This document shows, in pieces, positions 27,055 through 36,450 of a stretch of 64,000 nt of DNA. The notes under the pieces were generated by a model, which made no database searches, was not told the DNA's origin, and saw only the letters and a list, made by a program, of their open reading frames with translations. The number at the start of each line of letters is the position of its first letter. The stretch's first letter is position 1. Source of the stretch: Leptospira sp. B5-022 (lineage in GTDB: Bacteria > Spirochaetota > Leptospiria > Leptospirales > Leptospiraceae); NCBI RefSeq assembly GCF_000347035.1, contig NZ_ANIJ01000006.1, positions 1 to 64,000 on the forward strand, in the 5' to 3' direction. The translations under genes and the position numbers were made by a program.

Positions 27055-27143
27055 TTATACTTTCTCCGGTATAGGTCTCCGATTTGCCCTAAGTTCGATT
27101 GTTTATCTAAACTGGGAGCGGTTCAGCACTTTTTTATACGTTT

Positions 27144-28109
27144 TTACAAGTAACAAGATGCGGATTGAGGAGTACTTGCGACTACGGTATTATAGTGAAG
27201 AGAATAATTACCCGTGATGGACTGTGTTCCTTCTTTCCCTGCATGCTCTCCTATGATCCAAGTATCCGCTTTCGGAATGCCGCCTGCAGCATAAGCCGCA
27301 ATATCAGTAGTCGCATTTCCGTACGCACGGATAATATCCAAGCCTACGGTATTGCGCAAATAGTTGATATAATCCGTTTTATAAGACTGTACATTCTCGC
27401 CCCAATATTCCGAATGAGGATGATAATGCCATGATTTTATCCCCTTTATTGGGAACCATTCGCGTGTATCCTTGGTATTCCAGTAAGGGCGACCGGTCAG
27501 ATAGACAACCTGATAACCTTTGTTACGATATGCATTTACAGTTTCGGGAGCGTAATAATAAGTATCAGCAATTTTGATGCCGGCATAATCGGCAATAGAC
27601 TCGAAATCATTCTTGGTTAAGGTTCCATCCACATCGAATAAAACCGTTTGGCGACCGGGATCTGCGACGGTCAAATAACCGTCAGCGCTAGAAAGATCAC
27701 CTTCCACCACCATACGAACGATATAGTCGCCCGTTGCTCGGACCCCTAAGTTTGCGGTGATCTTTCCGTCACCGTTCGTAGTATACCGACCCACATAATT
27801 CCAACCGCTCATAGCGGTTCCGTAAATATAAACATGGATGTATTCACCTTCCAAATCCTTGTGGAATACGGCATCATAGTCGAATTTGCCGACCATAGTT
27901 GCATTTGATCCGGATTTTACGATGGTATCATAGACCATATGATACGGTACATATAGACCGGCCAATATCGTATTTCCGAAATTACGGAAACTTCTTTTGG
28001 TGGGTTTCGAAAAACTAGGCGGGTTGGAAGGTGTGATGTAGTCCGGACAATCCGCCCAAAGACCGATAGAGAACACACTTAAACACAAGACTAACAAAAA
28101 GAATCGCAT
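27144..28109 (-). CDS. Exported lipin/LNS2-type HAD phosphatase
   Basis: Start at 28109 (MRFFLLVLCL) has GGAGA 6 bp upstream. Signal peptide cleaved near GLWADC. The N-terminal half (residues ~40-155) is beta-rich (VYIYGTAMSGWNYVGRYTTNGDGKI); the C-terminal half carries the HAD nucleophile motif DVDGTLT, then VVYLTGRPYWNT and a late YGNATTDIAAYAAGG, the arrangement seen in lipin/LNS2 phosphatidate phosphatases. A periplasmic location suggests dephosphorylation of a phospholipid or other exported phosphate ester. Monocistronic. The exact substrate is inference. Confidence 0.8.
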   Translation of the reverse strand: MRFFLLVLCLSVFSIGLWADCPDYITPSNPPSFSKPTKRSFRNFGNTILAGLYVPYHMVYDTIVKSGSNATMVGKFDYDAVFHKDLEGEYIHVYIYGTAMSGWNYVGRYTTNGDGKITANLGVRATGDYIVRMVVEGDLSSADGYLTVADPGRQTVLFDVDGTLTKNDFESIADYAGIKIADTYYYAPETVNAYRNKGYQVVYLTGRPYWNTKDTREWFPIKGIKSWHYHPHSEYWGENVQSYKTDYINYLRNTVGLDIIRAYGNATTDIAAYAAGGIPKADTWIIGEHAGKEGTQSITGNYSLHYNTVVASTPQSASCYL

Positions 28110-28393
28110 AGGAATCTCCAAATATTTTTTTCATCTGTAAGCTCGTTCGAAAAAAAGTTGTAATCGGATTACAAAAATTTCCCAAACAGCGGCGAATGTA
28201 TTGGAGCAGTATAGGTAGAGCAAGAAGAAACTAAAAATATGAGCGTAACAAGAAGTGAAAATATAAAATACGAATCAATGAGCAAAGAGAATGTAATTGT
28301 TATAAATAACTTATATATAATTCATATATAAGAAACTTCTAAACAATTAAGATGGTTAGTCGATTTTAGTTAGAAGTCAAACTGTTATGCATT

Positions 28394-29104
28394 CTATTTT
28401 TTTTGTTTAAATTCATATCTATAACTTCCCCCGAAATAAGCCCTTGCTCCGTGATACGCGGAACAAGAAATTTCCTCCACCTCTATCCTATTTTGAAAAT
28501 ATTGGAATTCCAATAAGCAGCAGTCCGGATCTTCCGAATTACATCCTGGTGTGGAAGCCCATATCCATTTAGCTTCTTTGGCCGGAGTCCAATTTCCGCT
28601 TACTTCTCCCAGATGAGCAGTAGGACCTCTCACAACCTCCAGAGAAAATTGGATTTCGTTACTCGAGGTATCTCGAAAAAGTTTTAAACTTCCACCGAAG
28701 CCATCCGTATAAGAACCAAGTCCTTCTTTAGATACCGTGGAGAATTTCCAAACATGATGTAAATATTTGGTTCTTTCTATAGTAGTCCCAGTCTTGCAGA
28801 TGATCGTTTCAATCCCAGATTCATCCGAAGAATACATAGGACCTTCACAAATCCCGTCTCTGTATCCGATCCAAAGCACTTGCAATTTTTTTAAATCTTC
28901 TTTCTCGGGATCGGATAGACCTTCCCTTATTTTTTTATAAGTAAGGTTCAATTGTTTGTCAGCGACTTGGTACTCGTTCATGTAACATTTTTTCTGATCG
29001 TTTTTGTTTTTGATCTTGGAACAAGGATCCGCCGGTTCGGATGTTTTGGATAAAAGGGAAAATGCAAGTAGGAGCAGGGAGGCGGAGGAGAGTAGAAAGC
29101 GCAT
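28394..29104 (-). CDS. LprI-like exported protein (lysozyme-inhibitor LprI N-terminal domain)
   Basis: Signal peptide followed by DPCSKIKNKNDQKKCYMNEYQVADKQLNLTYKKIREGLSD, then LKKLQVLWIGYRDGICE, the conserved pattern of the LprI/DUF1311 domain with paired Cys. The last ~110 residues (GLGSYTDGFGGSLKLFRD... PGCNSEDPDCCLLEF) form a separate beta-rich, Cys-containing domain. Members of this family have been linked to lysozyme inhibition, but many are uncharacterised, so the activity is uncertain. Stands alone on the minus strand. Confidence 0.75.
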   Translation of the reverse strand: MRFLLSSASLLLLAFSLLSKTSEPADPCSKIKNKNDQKKCYMNEYQVADKQLNLTYKKIREGLSDPEKEDLKKLQVLWIGYRDGICEGPMYSSDESGIETIICKTGTTIERTKYLHHVWKFSTVSKEGLGSYTDGFGGSLKLFRDTSSNEIQFSLEVVRGPTAHLGEVSGNWTPAKEAKWIWASTPGCNSEDPDCCLLEFQYFQNRIEVEEISCSAYHGARAYFGGSYRYEFKQKK

Positions 29105-29494
29105 GAAAGGATTTTATTATCCAACGGGAGATGACAATAATTTTCCTCGGCAAAGTGTTTCGTTTTTGTTCCTGATGTTCCGATTGTATAAGACATAATG
29201 AAGGTAGTGTCCTGAAAAGAATATCATGTTATTTTTATAATATGGAATAACATAAATTTTGTTTTATTTTTCTCTTTTGTTTGCCGTTTTTCTTTAGTTT
29301 TCATGCGAAGTCTTTCCCTTTATCTTTTTCTATTGCGGCCCTATAGTTAAATGGATGTTAGCTGAACTCGAGTGAGAATTGTGCAAGGATTTGATTGTCG
29401 GTATCGGTCGTAATTCTCCGTTAGATGAATGTCTATTGGATTCCCTGTGAATTTGTCGTTTCTCGGTTACTTACGTTGTTCGACCTTGTGGGTG
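29105..29494. other. Non-coding stretch upstream of the glycogen operon
   Basis: About 390 bp between the divergent LprI-like gene and the operon promoter. I see no open frame with a ribosome binding site, no tRNA-like fold and no repeat shared with other parts of the window. Confidence 0.5.
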
Positions 29495-29523
29495 TTGACG
29501 TTAGTGTAGAGTAAATGTATGAT
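29495..29523 (+). promoter_or_regulatory. Sigma70-type promoter of the glycogen operon
   Basis: TTGACG (29495-29500), 17-bp spacer, TATGAT (29518-29523): near-consensus -35 and -10. It lies 40 bp before the ATG chosen for the glycosyltransferase and overlaps an earlier in-frame ATG at 29519, which argues against that earlier start. Confidence 0.7.
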
Positions 29524-29563
29524 CTTTTGTCACAGGAATTCGGATATTAGGAGGCAAAGGATC

Positions 29564-30877
29564 ATGAGAGATGCGAAAATACTCATGATTGGATGGGAAT
29601 ATCCCCCGAATATCACGGGAGGTCTTGGCGTTGCGTGTAAGGAAATTGCAAAAAATATCGCCTCCTTGGGATATAACGTCGATTTTATCGTTCCTAAACT
29701 ACACGGAAACGAGGAAGAGATAGATGGTATTCGCCTTTTGGACATTCGAAAGGTTTGGGAACTATTGGGATCGAATGAAAAGGCGGAATTAATCAAAGAG
29801 AACGAAACGATTTTAGAAAGTCTTCCTGAAAGGCTTATGTTTTCTCCATATTTTTCTCCCGGGAAAAAGCAAGAAAGATCGCCAGGGATAACTTGGTCTT
29901 CCCAATATCCTGAAAATATGACACAAGAGTTGTCTGAAAAAATTCCGGAGATTGCAGGTGGATACGGTCCGGATCTATATTACGATATACGAATGTTTTC
30001 AAAGATTGTTTCCCTGTTGGGGGAAAAAATAAGACCGAATATCGTCCATGCGCATGACTGGATGACCTTTCTTGCTGCAAATGAGCTGAAGAGGAAAAAA
30101 AATATACCTACGATCCTTCATGTCCACGCTACTGAATTCGATCGATGTGGAGAGAGTGGTAATGAGGAAATCAAGCGGATAGAAAGAGAAGGTTTCGAAT
30201 CCGCTGATCGTATCGTTTCTGTAAGCGAATATACTAAGAATATAATAAGAGATAAATACGGGATCGATGAAAATAAGATAGATGTCGCGCATAACGGTAT
30301 TTCCCCTACGGCTGAAGGAAGGGAAAATTGGGGAGAGAATAATATTACAGACCCTATCATATTGTTTTTAGGAAGGATTACTCACCAAAAAGGTCCGGAT
30401 TATTTTGTAAAGGCCGCCGCAAAGATCGTAAGGGAGGTTCCGAATGTGAAATTTGTCATGGCGGGAAGTGGAGACTTACAGAATCGCATGATAGAATTAG
30501 CCGCAGATTTGGGCCTGGGAGGTTATTTCCATTATACCGGGTTTTTAAATGCGGAGAAAGCTCATCGCCTCTACAGTATGTGTTCCGTTTATATAATGCC
30601 GTCCGTTTCCGAACCTTTCGGTTTAACGGCGTTAGAAGCAATGTCCCACAATCTACCCGTCATTTTATCTAAACAATCCGGAGTGAGTGAGATCGTTCAT
30701 CAATGTTTAAAATTTGATTTTTGGGATACGGATAGTCTTGCGGAAAAAGCGATCTCGATCCTGAAATACGGTCCTTTGAGGGAAGAGATCGGAAATCAGG
30801 CCAAAGCCGAATCTGAAAGGATCAATTGGATGTCTACCGCCAAAAAAATCGCCCAAGTGTATAGGAGCTTTTTATGA
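29564..30877 (+). CDS. Glycogen synthase-like glycosyltransferase
   Basis: Start at 29564 (MRDAKILMIGWEYPP) has a strong ribosome binding site GGAGG. Two Rossmann halves are visible: N-terminal WEYPPNITGGLGVACKEIAKN with the acceptor/donor glycine loop, HAHDWMT and HATEFDR; C-terminal LFLGRITHQKGPDYFV, HYTGFL, and the donor-binding EPFGLTALEAMSHNLPVIL. This is the layout of GT4/GT5 glycogen synthases that elongate alpha-1,4-glucan from nucleotide-glucose. First gene of a glycogen/maltodextrin operon; its stop overlaps the next start (ATGA). A different sugar donor cannot be excluded. Confidence 0.85.
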   Translation: MRDAKILMIGWEYPPNITGGLGVACKEIAKNIASLGYNVDFIVPKLHGNEEEIDGIRLLDIRKVWELLGSNEKAELIKENETILESLPERLMFSPYFSPGKKQERSPGITWSSQYPENMTQELSEKIPEIAGGYGPDLYYDIRMFSKIVSLLGEKIRPNIVHAHDWMTFLAANELKRKKNIPTILHVHATEFDRCGESGNEEIKRIEREGFESADRIVSVSEYTKNIIRDKYGIDENKIDVAHNGISPTAEGRENWGENNITDPIILFLGRITHQKGPDYFVKAAAKIVREVPNVKFVMAGSGDLQNRMIELAADLGLGGYFHYTGFLNAEKAHRLYSMCSVYIMPSVSEPFGLTALEAMSHNLPVILSKQSGVSEIVHQCLKFDFWDTDSLAEKAISILKYGPLREEIGNQAKAESERINWMSTAKKIAQVYRSFL

Positions 30878-32115
30878 TATCTGTGTGCTTTTATTTCGAA
30901 GTCCATCAACCGTTTCGTCTTAAACCTTATGATTTTTTCGGAATTGGAAAGGATCATACCTATTTCGACGAGGAGAGAAATAGGCAAATACTCCGAAAGG
31001 TATCGGACAAATGTTATATCCCTACGACAAATCTTCTTTTGGACCTTATCCGCGAATTTAAAGAGGATTTTCAGGTAACTTTTTCCATTTCAGGAACGGC
31101 TATTGAGCAGTTTAAACTTTGGTATCCGGAAGTTCTAGATCAGTTTAAAAAATTAGCGGATACCGGATATGTGGAATTCCTTTCGGAGACATACTATCAT
31201 TCCTTATCTAGTCTTTATTCGGAAAAGGAATTTTCGCGTCAGGTATTAAAACATAGAAAAACGATGAAGAAAGAGTTAGGAGTTCTTCCGCAAGCCTTTA
31301 GAAATACGGAATTGATATATTCCAATAATATTGCGCGCCTTGTTCGAAAAATGGGTTATACGCTCATGTTAATGGAAGGAGTAGATCGCCTTTTGGGATG
31401 GAGAAGTCCAAATTTTATGTACCAATCCAAATCGGAACCTGGTTTGAAACTTCTGACTAAAAATTACCGTTTAAGCGATGACATCGCTTTTCGTTTTTCC
31501 GAAAAAAATTGGTCCCATTTTCCTCTGAATACGGAAAAGTTTTCCCGTTGGGTTCATTCCCTTGCCGGTAACGGAAATTGTGTGAACTTGTTTATGGATT
31601 TCGAGACATTTGGAGAACACCAATGGGCTGAATCTGGAATATTCGAATTCCTTAAATATCTTCCATCAGCTATCCGTAAACATCCTGATTTCAAATTTAG
31701 GACCGTTTCTAATGCAGCGGAACGAAGCCATAGTTTAGGAGAAATTGATACGGAAGAAGCCGTTTCCTGGGCGGATATGGAAAGAGATCTGTCGGCTTGG
31801 CTTGGAAATTCAATGCAAAGACAAGCAGTCCAAGCGTTATACGCATTGGAAGATAGAGTTCATTCTACCGGAGACGAAAAGATCATAGATACGTTCGGAA
31901 GACTTCAGACTTCGGATCATTTCTATTATATGTGTACGAAATATTTCAACGACGGTGACGTTCATAAATATTTTAGTCCGTACGGATCTCCTTACGAAGC
32001 TTACGTTTATTTTATGAATGTTCTTCAAGACTTTAAGCAAAGACTTGATGCCCCAAAATTACATTCAGTTCAGTCAAAAGAAGTTCTCCCTTCCGATTTC
32101 GTAACAGCGATATAG
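30874..32115 (+). CDS. GH57 alpha-amylase-type glycosidase
   Basis: 413 residues opening VCFYFEVHQPFR, the GH57 N-terminal signature. Conserved regions follow in order: FSISGTAIEQ, EFLSETYYHS, FRNTELIYS with the catalytic nucleophile Glu, and LFMDFETFGEHQW with the acid/base Asp. GH57 enzymes cut or rearrange alpha-1,4-glucans in the cytoplasm. No signal peptide, consistent with intracellular glycogen turnover. Overlaps the upstream gene by 4 bp, so translation is coupled. Confidence 0.9.
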   Translation: MISVCFYFEVHQPFRLKPYDFFGIGKDHTYFDEERNRQILRKVSDKCYIPTTNLLLDLIREFKEDFQVTFSISGTAIEQFKLWYPEVLDQFKKLADTGYVEFLSETYYHSLSSLYSEKEFSRQVLKHRKTMKKELGVLPQAFRNTELIYSNNIARLVRKMGYTLMLMEGVDRLLGWRSPNFMYQSKSEPGLKLLTKNYRLSDDIAFRFSEKNWSHFPLNTEKFSRWVHSLAGNGNCVNLFMDFETFGEHQWAESGIFEFLKYLPSAIRKHPDFKFRTVSNAAERSHSLGEIDTEEAVSWADMERDLSAWLGNSMQRQAVQALYALEDRVHSTGDEKIIDTFGRLQTSDHFYYMCTKYFNDGDVHKYFSPYGSPYEAYVYFMNVLQDFKQRLDAPKLHSVQSKEVLPSDFVTAI

Positions 32116-32127
32116 ATTCGTTTCCGT

Positions 32128-34320
32128 ATGAATCAGATCCGTATCGAAAATGAACGTCCATACCGAGATATGGGACTAAGTTTTGCTCCTGGAAAACCGT
32201 ACCCTTTGGGTGCAAGTTGGGATGGGAGAGGAGTTAATTTCGCGGTTTACTCAGAATACGCTACGAAAGTGGAAGTCTGTCTTTTTGCGGATTTGCTATC
32301 TAAAAAGGAAGAAAAGCGTTTTAGCTTAAGTTCAAGATCGGGGCCTGTTTGGCACGGATATTTTTCCGGCCTTAAACCGGGAGTCTTGTACGGTTATAGG
32401 GTTCATGGGCCGTTCGAACCTTGGGAAGGCCATTGGTTCAATCCTTACAAGGTTCTTTTGGACCCGTATGCAAGGTCGATCGCTCGTCTTCCGGTTCTGG
32501 ATCTTTCTTTATACGCGTATCGTCGGGAAAATTTGGAAAAAATCCCGAAAGAAAGTGACATCTCTATAATGAGTGAAGCGGATAACGCGGCATTCTCTCC
32601 TCTTGCTAGAGTGATTGATGAAAGTTTCGATTGGTCGAACGAGCATAAGCCTTCCTATTCCTGGCAAGATACGATCCTATATGAAGCTCATATTAAAAGT
32701 ATGACTATAAATCATCCGGATATTCCGAAAGATTTACGAGGAACATTTTTGGGATTTTGTTCCGAACCGATACTGAACCATTTAAAAAGTATGGGGATTA
32801 CTTCCGTCGAACTCTTACCGATCCATCAGTCTTATTCCGGCGCTCGTTTACAGACCTCCGGATTATCCGATTATTGGGGTTATAATACTTTGAACTTTTT
32901 CTCTCCGGATATACGTTATGCGCGAAAGGGAGCAGAGGTGGAATTACTCCGGGATTTCAAAACGATGGTAAAAACGTTTCATAGCGCAGGGATCGAGATA
33001 ATACTCGATGTGGTTTATAATCATACCTGCGAGGAAGATCATTTCGGTCCGAATCTTCATTTTCGCGGTCTATGCAACCGATCGTACTATCGATTAGAAG
33101 ATCATAAAAAGATGATGTATCGGAATTATTCTGGATGCGGCAATACATTAGATGTTTCTAAGCCGGTTGTGTTGGACCTGATCATCAATAGTCTTAGATA
33201 TTGGGCCTCGGAAACGCATGTGGACGGATTTAGATTCGATTTAGCGGCAAGTTTGATCCGCGGGAGCGATGGACTTCCCGAATCCTTTCCTTCTTTTATC
33301 GCCGCATTAAAACGGGATCCGCTTCTTTCGGAACTCAAACTAATTGCGGAACCTTGGGACTTGGAAGGGAATTTTCAGGACCGTTTTCCTTCGCCATGGA
33401 GGGAATGGAGCGATACTTTTCGGGATTCCGTTCGTAAATTTTGGAATTCAGGTGATGTTGATTCTAAAGAAATACTTGGTCATTTAGGACAGAGAAGACT
33501 TACACCGGAAACTACGAAGGATCTTCCGTTTGAAAAATTAAATTTTATTACCTGTCACGACGGGTTTACACTACAGGATTTGGTATCGTACAACGGAAAA
33601 CATAACGAAAAAAACGGAGAAAATAACAGGGACGGTGCCGATCAGAATTACTCTTGGAATTGCGGCGAAGAGGGGCCTACACATAACGAAGATATTCTCT
33701 CTATGAGAGAAAGACAAAAAAGGAATCTGATCTCTAACCTTTTACTGTCTTCCTCTGTCCCGATGCTTTCGGGAGGAGACGAGCTTTCCAGAACTCAAAA
33801 AGGAAATAACAACGCATATTGCCAAGATAATAATATTAATTTTTACGACTGGGAATCGGATGCGGAAAAAGAGGATTTTTTTGCGTTCGTAAACTATTTG
33901 ATCCGGTATAGAAAATCCAATCCTATATTTGGAAAAATTGATACGTTAATCTCGGATGATAATTCTCTTCTCTGGAAATCGATCGTTAGCGATGAGAATG
34001 GAGTCGAAATTTCCGATCCGTCGTTTGCAAGAAGCGGATCTTATCCGATTTCCTGGTATGCCCGTTTTAGAAAGACGGATCTTAAGAATATTATGCGGGA
34101 AACCGATTCGGAGATCGGCTTTATCCTTCTTTTGAATCCAACGGACAAGGAAGTGAAGTTCGTCTTTCCGGAGTCCAGCATCGGTTCTCCTTTGTGTAAA
34201 GTAATAGATACCTCCGAAAAAACTTTTTCCAACCGGAAGGAAATTCTTCTTTCTTCTTATATAGCACAACCTAAGTCGCTAGTCCTTTTCGAAGAACCTG
34301 GATCAGTGCTTAACGGATAA
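32128..34320 (+). CDS. glgX: Glycogen debranching enzyme GlgX
   Basis: 730 residues, typical GlgX length. N-terminal CBM48-like domain (PLGASWDGRGVNFAVYSEYATKVEVCLF), the YGYRVHGPFEP...HWFNPYKVLLDPYA segment, then the GH13 barrel: DVVYNHT (region I), GFRFDLA with nucleophile Asp371 (region II), LIAEPWD with acid/base Glu408 (region III) and FITCHDGFT (region IV). It would remove short alpha-1,6 branches from phosphorylase-trimmed glycogen in the cytoplasm. It starts 12 bp after the GH57 stop without an obvious ribosome binding site and is followed after 3 bp by malQ. Confidence 0.95.
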   Translation: MNQIRIENERPYRDMGLSFAPGKPYPLGASWDGRGVNFAVYSEYATKVEVCLFADLLSKKEEKRFSLSSRSGPVWHGYFSGLKPGVLYGYRVHGPFEPWEGHWFNPYKVLLDPYARSIARLPVLDLSLYAYRRENLEKIPKESDISIMSEADNAAFSPLARVIDESFDWSNEHKPSYSWQDTILYEAHIKSMTINHPDIPKDLRGTFLGFCSEPILNHLKSMGITSVELLPIHQSYSGARLQTSGLSDYWGYNTLNFFSPDIRYARKGAEVELLRDFKTMVKTFHSAGIEIILDVVYNHTCEEDHFGPNLHFRGLCNRSYYRLEDHKKMMYRNYSGCGNTLDVSKPVVLDLIINSLRYWASETHVDGFRFDLAASLIRGSDGLPESFPSFIAALKRDPLLSELKLIAEPWDLEGNFQDRFPSPWREWSDTFRDSVRKFWNSGDVDSKEILGHLGQRRLTPETTKDLPFEKLNFITCHDGFTLQDLVSYNGKHNEKNGENNRDGADQNYSWNCGEEGPTHNEDILSMRERQKRNLISNLLLSSSVPMLSGGDELSRTQKGNNNAYCQDNNINFYDWESDAEKEDFFAFVNYLIRYRKSNPIFGKIDTLISDDNSLLWKSIVSDENGVEISDPSFARSGSYPISWYARFRKTDLKNIMRETDSEIGFILLLNPTDKEVKFVFPESSIGSPLCKVIDTSEKTFSNRKEILLSSYIAQPKSLVLFEEPGSVLNG

Positions 34321-34323
34321 TCT

Positions 34324-36450
34324 ATGGAAACGGATCGGGAGAAAATCTGGAATAAATTGGGACTAGTACCTAAATACTATGATCTCGATGGGAAACTTCA
34401 CGAATTAGATGAAAGATCCGCATTGGGACTGTTGACCGCGTTGGGATGGGAAGAACAAGAGGCAAGAGACCCGAAAAAACTTCTGGCTATGATCCGACTT
34501 TCCGACTCATCGCGACTTTTGGATCATATTTATTTTTCAAGCGGAGAAGATAAGGAAAGATGGATCCGATTCCGATGGCCATATCTGCATTTTCCTGAGG
34601 ATTGTTTTTTGAAGATAGAAAAAGAGAACGGGAAAACGGAAGAGTTCCCTCTTGAGCTATCCGAGCCGGATAACACGGAGGAAGAACTGCCTCGAAAAAA
34701 ATTTGTATATAAAATAAGGATCAACGATCGGATCGAATTCGGATATCATAAATTATCTATTCATAATGTTCCTGGCAGGTTCGAAGGTCTTTCTTCCGTT
34801 TTGGTGGTTCACCCGGAAAAATGTTATTCTGTAGAAGAAAATAGAAAGAAGTTGGGTATTTCAGTCCAATTATATGCAATCCGTTCGGAAATGAACGACG
34901 GTATCGGAGATTTTCACGACCTCTATATTTTAGCGGATTATTGTTCCGATTCAGGCTATAAGGTCCTCTCCATCAACCCGCTACATTTTCCATATCCGAT
35001 CCCCACTCGCGATTTTAGCCCGTATTTTTCCTGGAATAGGTTTTTTAAAGACTATTTATACGTTCATTTGCCTTGGGTGTTCGAAGATCTGGATCTTCCG
35101 GATACATCAAAAAGATATTTCGGAGAGAGGGCAAAATTTCACAAAAAAGAAACCTCGGGAAAATACATAAATTTCGAATCGGTCCACGAATTTAAATTAG
35201 GATATTTATACCAAGCTTATTTGGAATTTATCTCTTCTTCAGATCCGAAATCAAAAAAAGACAAGAGGGAATTTTCGAATTTCGTTTCTGAACAAGGAGA
35301 ACTTCTTTTTTCTCACGCATACTGGACCGAAAAATTATCGGGAGCTAGTTTCTACGAAAGGAAATCCCTAAACTCGCATAAGAAATCCGAAACAAACAAA
35401 AAGACCCACGACAGAGAGGAGTATATTGATTTCATCTATTTTCTCTCCTGGGTAACCGAGACACAATGGAGAAGGATACAGGAATATTTTAAAAAAAGGA
35501 AGGTATTATTATTCGGAGATTTGGCAGTGGGCTCGGATCCGAACGGACCGGAGGTCAGAAGTTTTTCTATGGACTTTGCGTCTTCAACGAAAGTGGGGGC
35601 TCCTTCCGATCTATTTTCGCCTACCGGTCAGAATTGGGGGATCCCTCCTTCGATCCCTCGCAGGATGATAGAGACCCGTTTCGATCATTTTATCAAATTG
35701 GTCCGAAACAATATGATCGAGAGCGGAATGTTAAGGATCGATCATGCTCTCGGATTGTTCCGTCTATATTGGATTCCTCAAGGTTCCAAAGGGGGGTACG
35801 TATCTTATCCGGCAGAACATTTGTTAAAGATCTTAGCTCTCGAGAGCCATAGGAAACGTTGCGTTCTAGTCGCCGAAGATCTGGGAAATGTTCCTTATGA
35901 AATTAAGGAAAAACTAATGGATTTCGGATTGTATTCCTTTCGCGTTCTATACTTCGAACAACGTCAGGGAGAAGGATTTATTCCTCCCAACGATTATCCA
36001 CTCAAATCCGTTTCCGTTCATAATACCCACGACCTTCCCACCTTGAAGGGATATTGGAACGGATTTGATATAGAATTTAGAAAGAGAACTTCGATTTGGG
36101 ACGAGGAGACTGCGAAAGTTTTTTCCACCAGTAGGGAAAGGGAGAAAAGGGAAATTTTGGACCTCTTAAATAGGGAGAATATCCGGATCGGGGAGGAAAA
36201 CGGGAAGGATTTCGAAATTTCATTTAGAGACGGTATGTTCGAACTTTTGGGAAGAACGTCGTCGGAATATTCTATATTCTCACTTCATGATATTCTAATG
36301 GAAGAAGAACAGACGAATTTCCCCGGGACTAGCGAGGAATATCCGAATTGGAAGATCCGCTATTCGAAGGATCTGAAGGAACTGGTTTTGTATAGGGGAT
36401 ATCCCGCCGATATTTCAAATTTGGGAGTGAAAGGATATGGAAACTACTGA
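34324..36450 (+). CDS. malQ: 4-alpha-glucanotransferase (amylomaltase) MalQ
   Basis: 708 residues, in the size range of the long MalQ type with an extra N-terminal domain (~1-170). Hallmarks: ISVQLYAIRSEMNDGIGDF, SPYFSWNRFFKDYLYVHLP, GDLAVGSDPNGPEVRSF, GAPSDLFSPTGQNWGIPP, MLRIDHALGLFRLYWIP (catalytic Asp), VLVAEDLGNVPYEI (catalytic Glu) and SVHNTHDLPTLKGYW. It disproportionates maltodextrins in the cytoplasm, linking the GH57/GlgX products to phosphorylase. Starts 3 bp after glgX; its last 14 bp overlap glgP. Confidence 0.95.
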   Translation: METDREKIWNKLGLVPKYYDLDGKLHELDERSALGLLTALGWEEQEARDPKKLLAMIRLSDSSRLLDHIYFSSGEDKERWIRFRWPYLHFPEDCFLKIEKENGKTEEFPLELSEPDNTEEELPRKKFVYKIRINDRIEFGYHKLSIHNVPGRFEGLSSVLVVHPEKCYSVEENRKKLGISVQLYAIRSEMNDGIGDFHDLYILADYCSDSGYKVLSINPLHFPYPIPTRDFSPYFSWNRFFKDYLYVHLPWVFEDLDLPDTSKRYFGERAKFHKKETSGKYINFESVHEFKLGYLYQAYLEFISSSDPKSKKDKREFSNFVSEQGELLFSHAYWTEKLSGASFYERKSLNSHKKSETNKKTHDREEYIDFIYFLSWVTETQWRRIQEYFKKRKVLLFGDLAVGSDPNGPEVRSFSMDFASSTKVGAPSDLFSPTGQNWGIPPSIPRRMIETRFDHFIKLVRNNMIESGMLRIDHALGLFRLYWIPQGSKGGYVSYPAEHLLKILALESHRKRCVLVAEDLGNVPYEIKEKLMDFGLYSFRVLYFEQRQGEGFIPPNDYPLKSVSVHNTHDLPTLKGYWNGFDIEFRKRTSIWDEETAKVFSTSREREKREILDLLNRENIRIGEENGKDFEISFRDGMFELLGRTSSEYSIFSLHDILMEEEQTNFPGTSEEYPNWKIRYSKDLKELVLYRGYPADISNLGVKGYGNY

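Noticed and set aside
28310..28332. AT-rich palindrome CTTATATAT/ATATATAAG
   Set aside because: Composed entirely of A/T alternation in an AT-rich gap 200 bp from the nearest start; likely chance.
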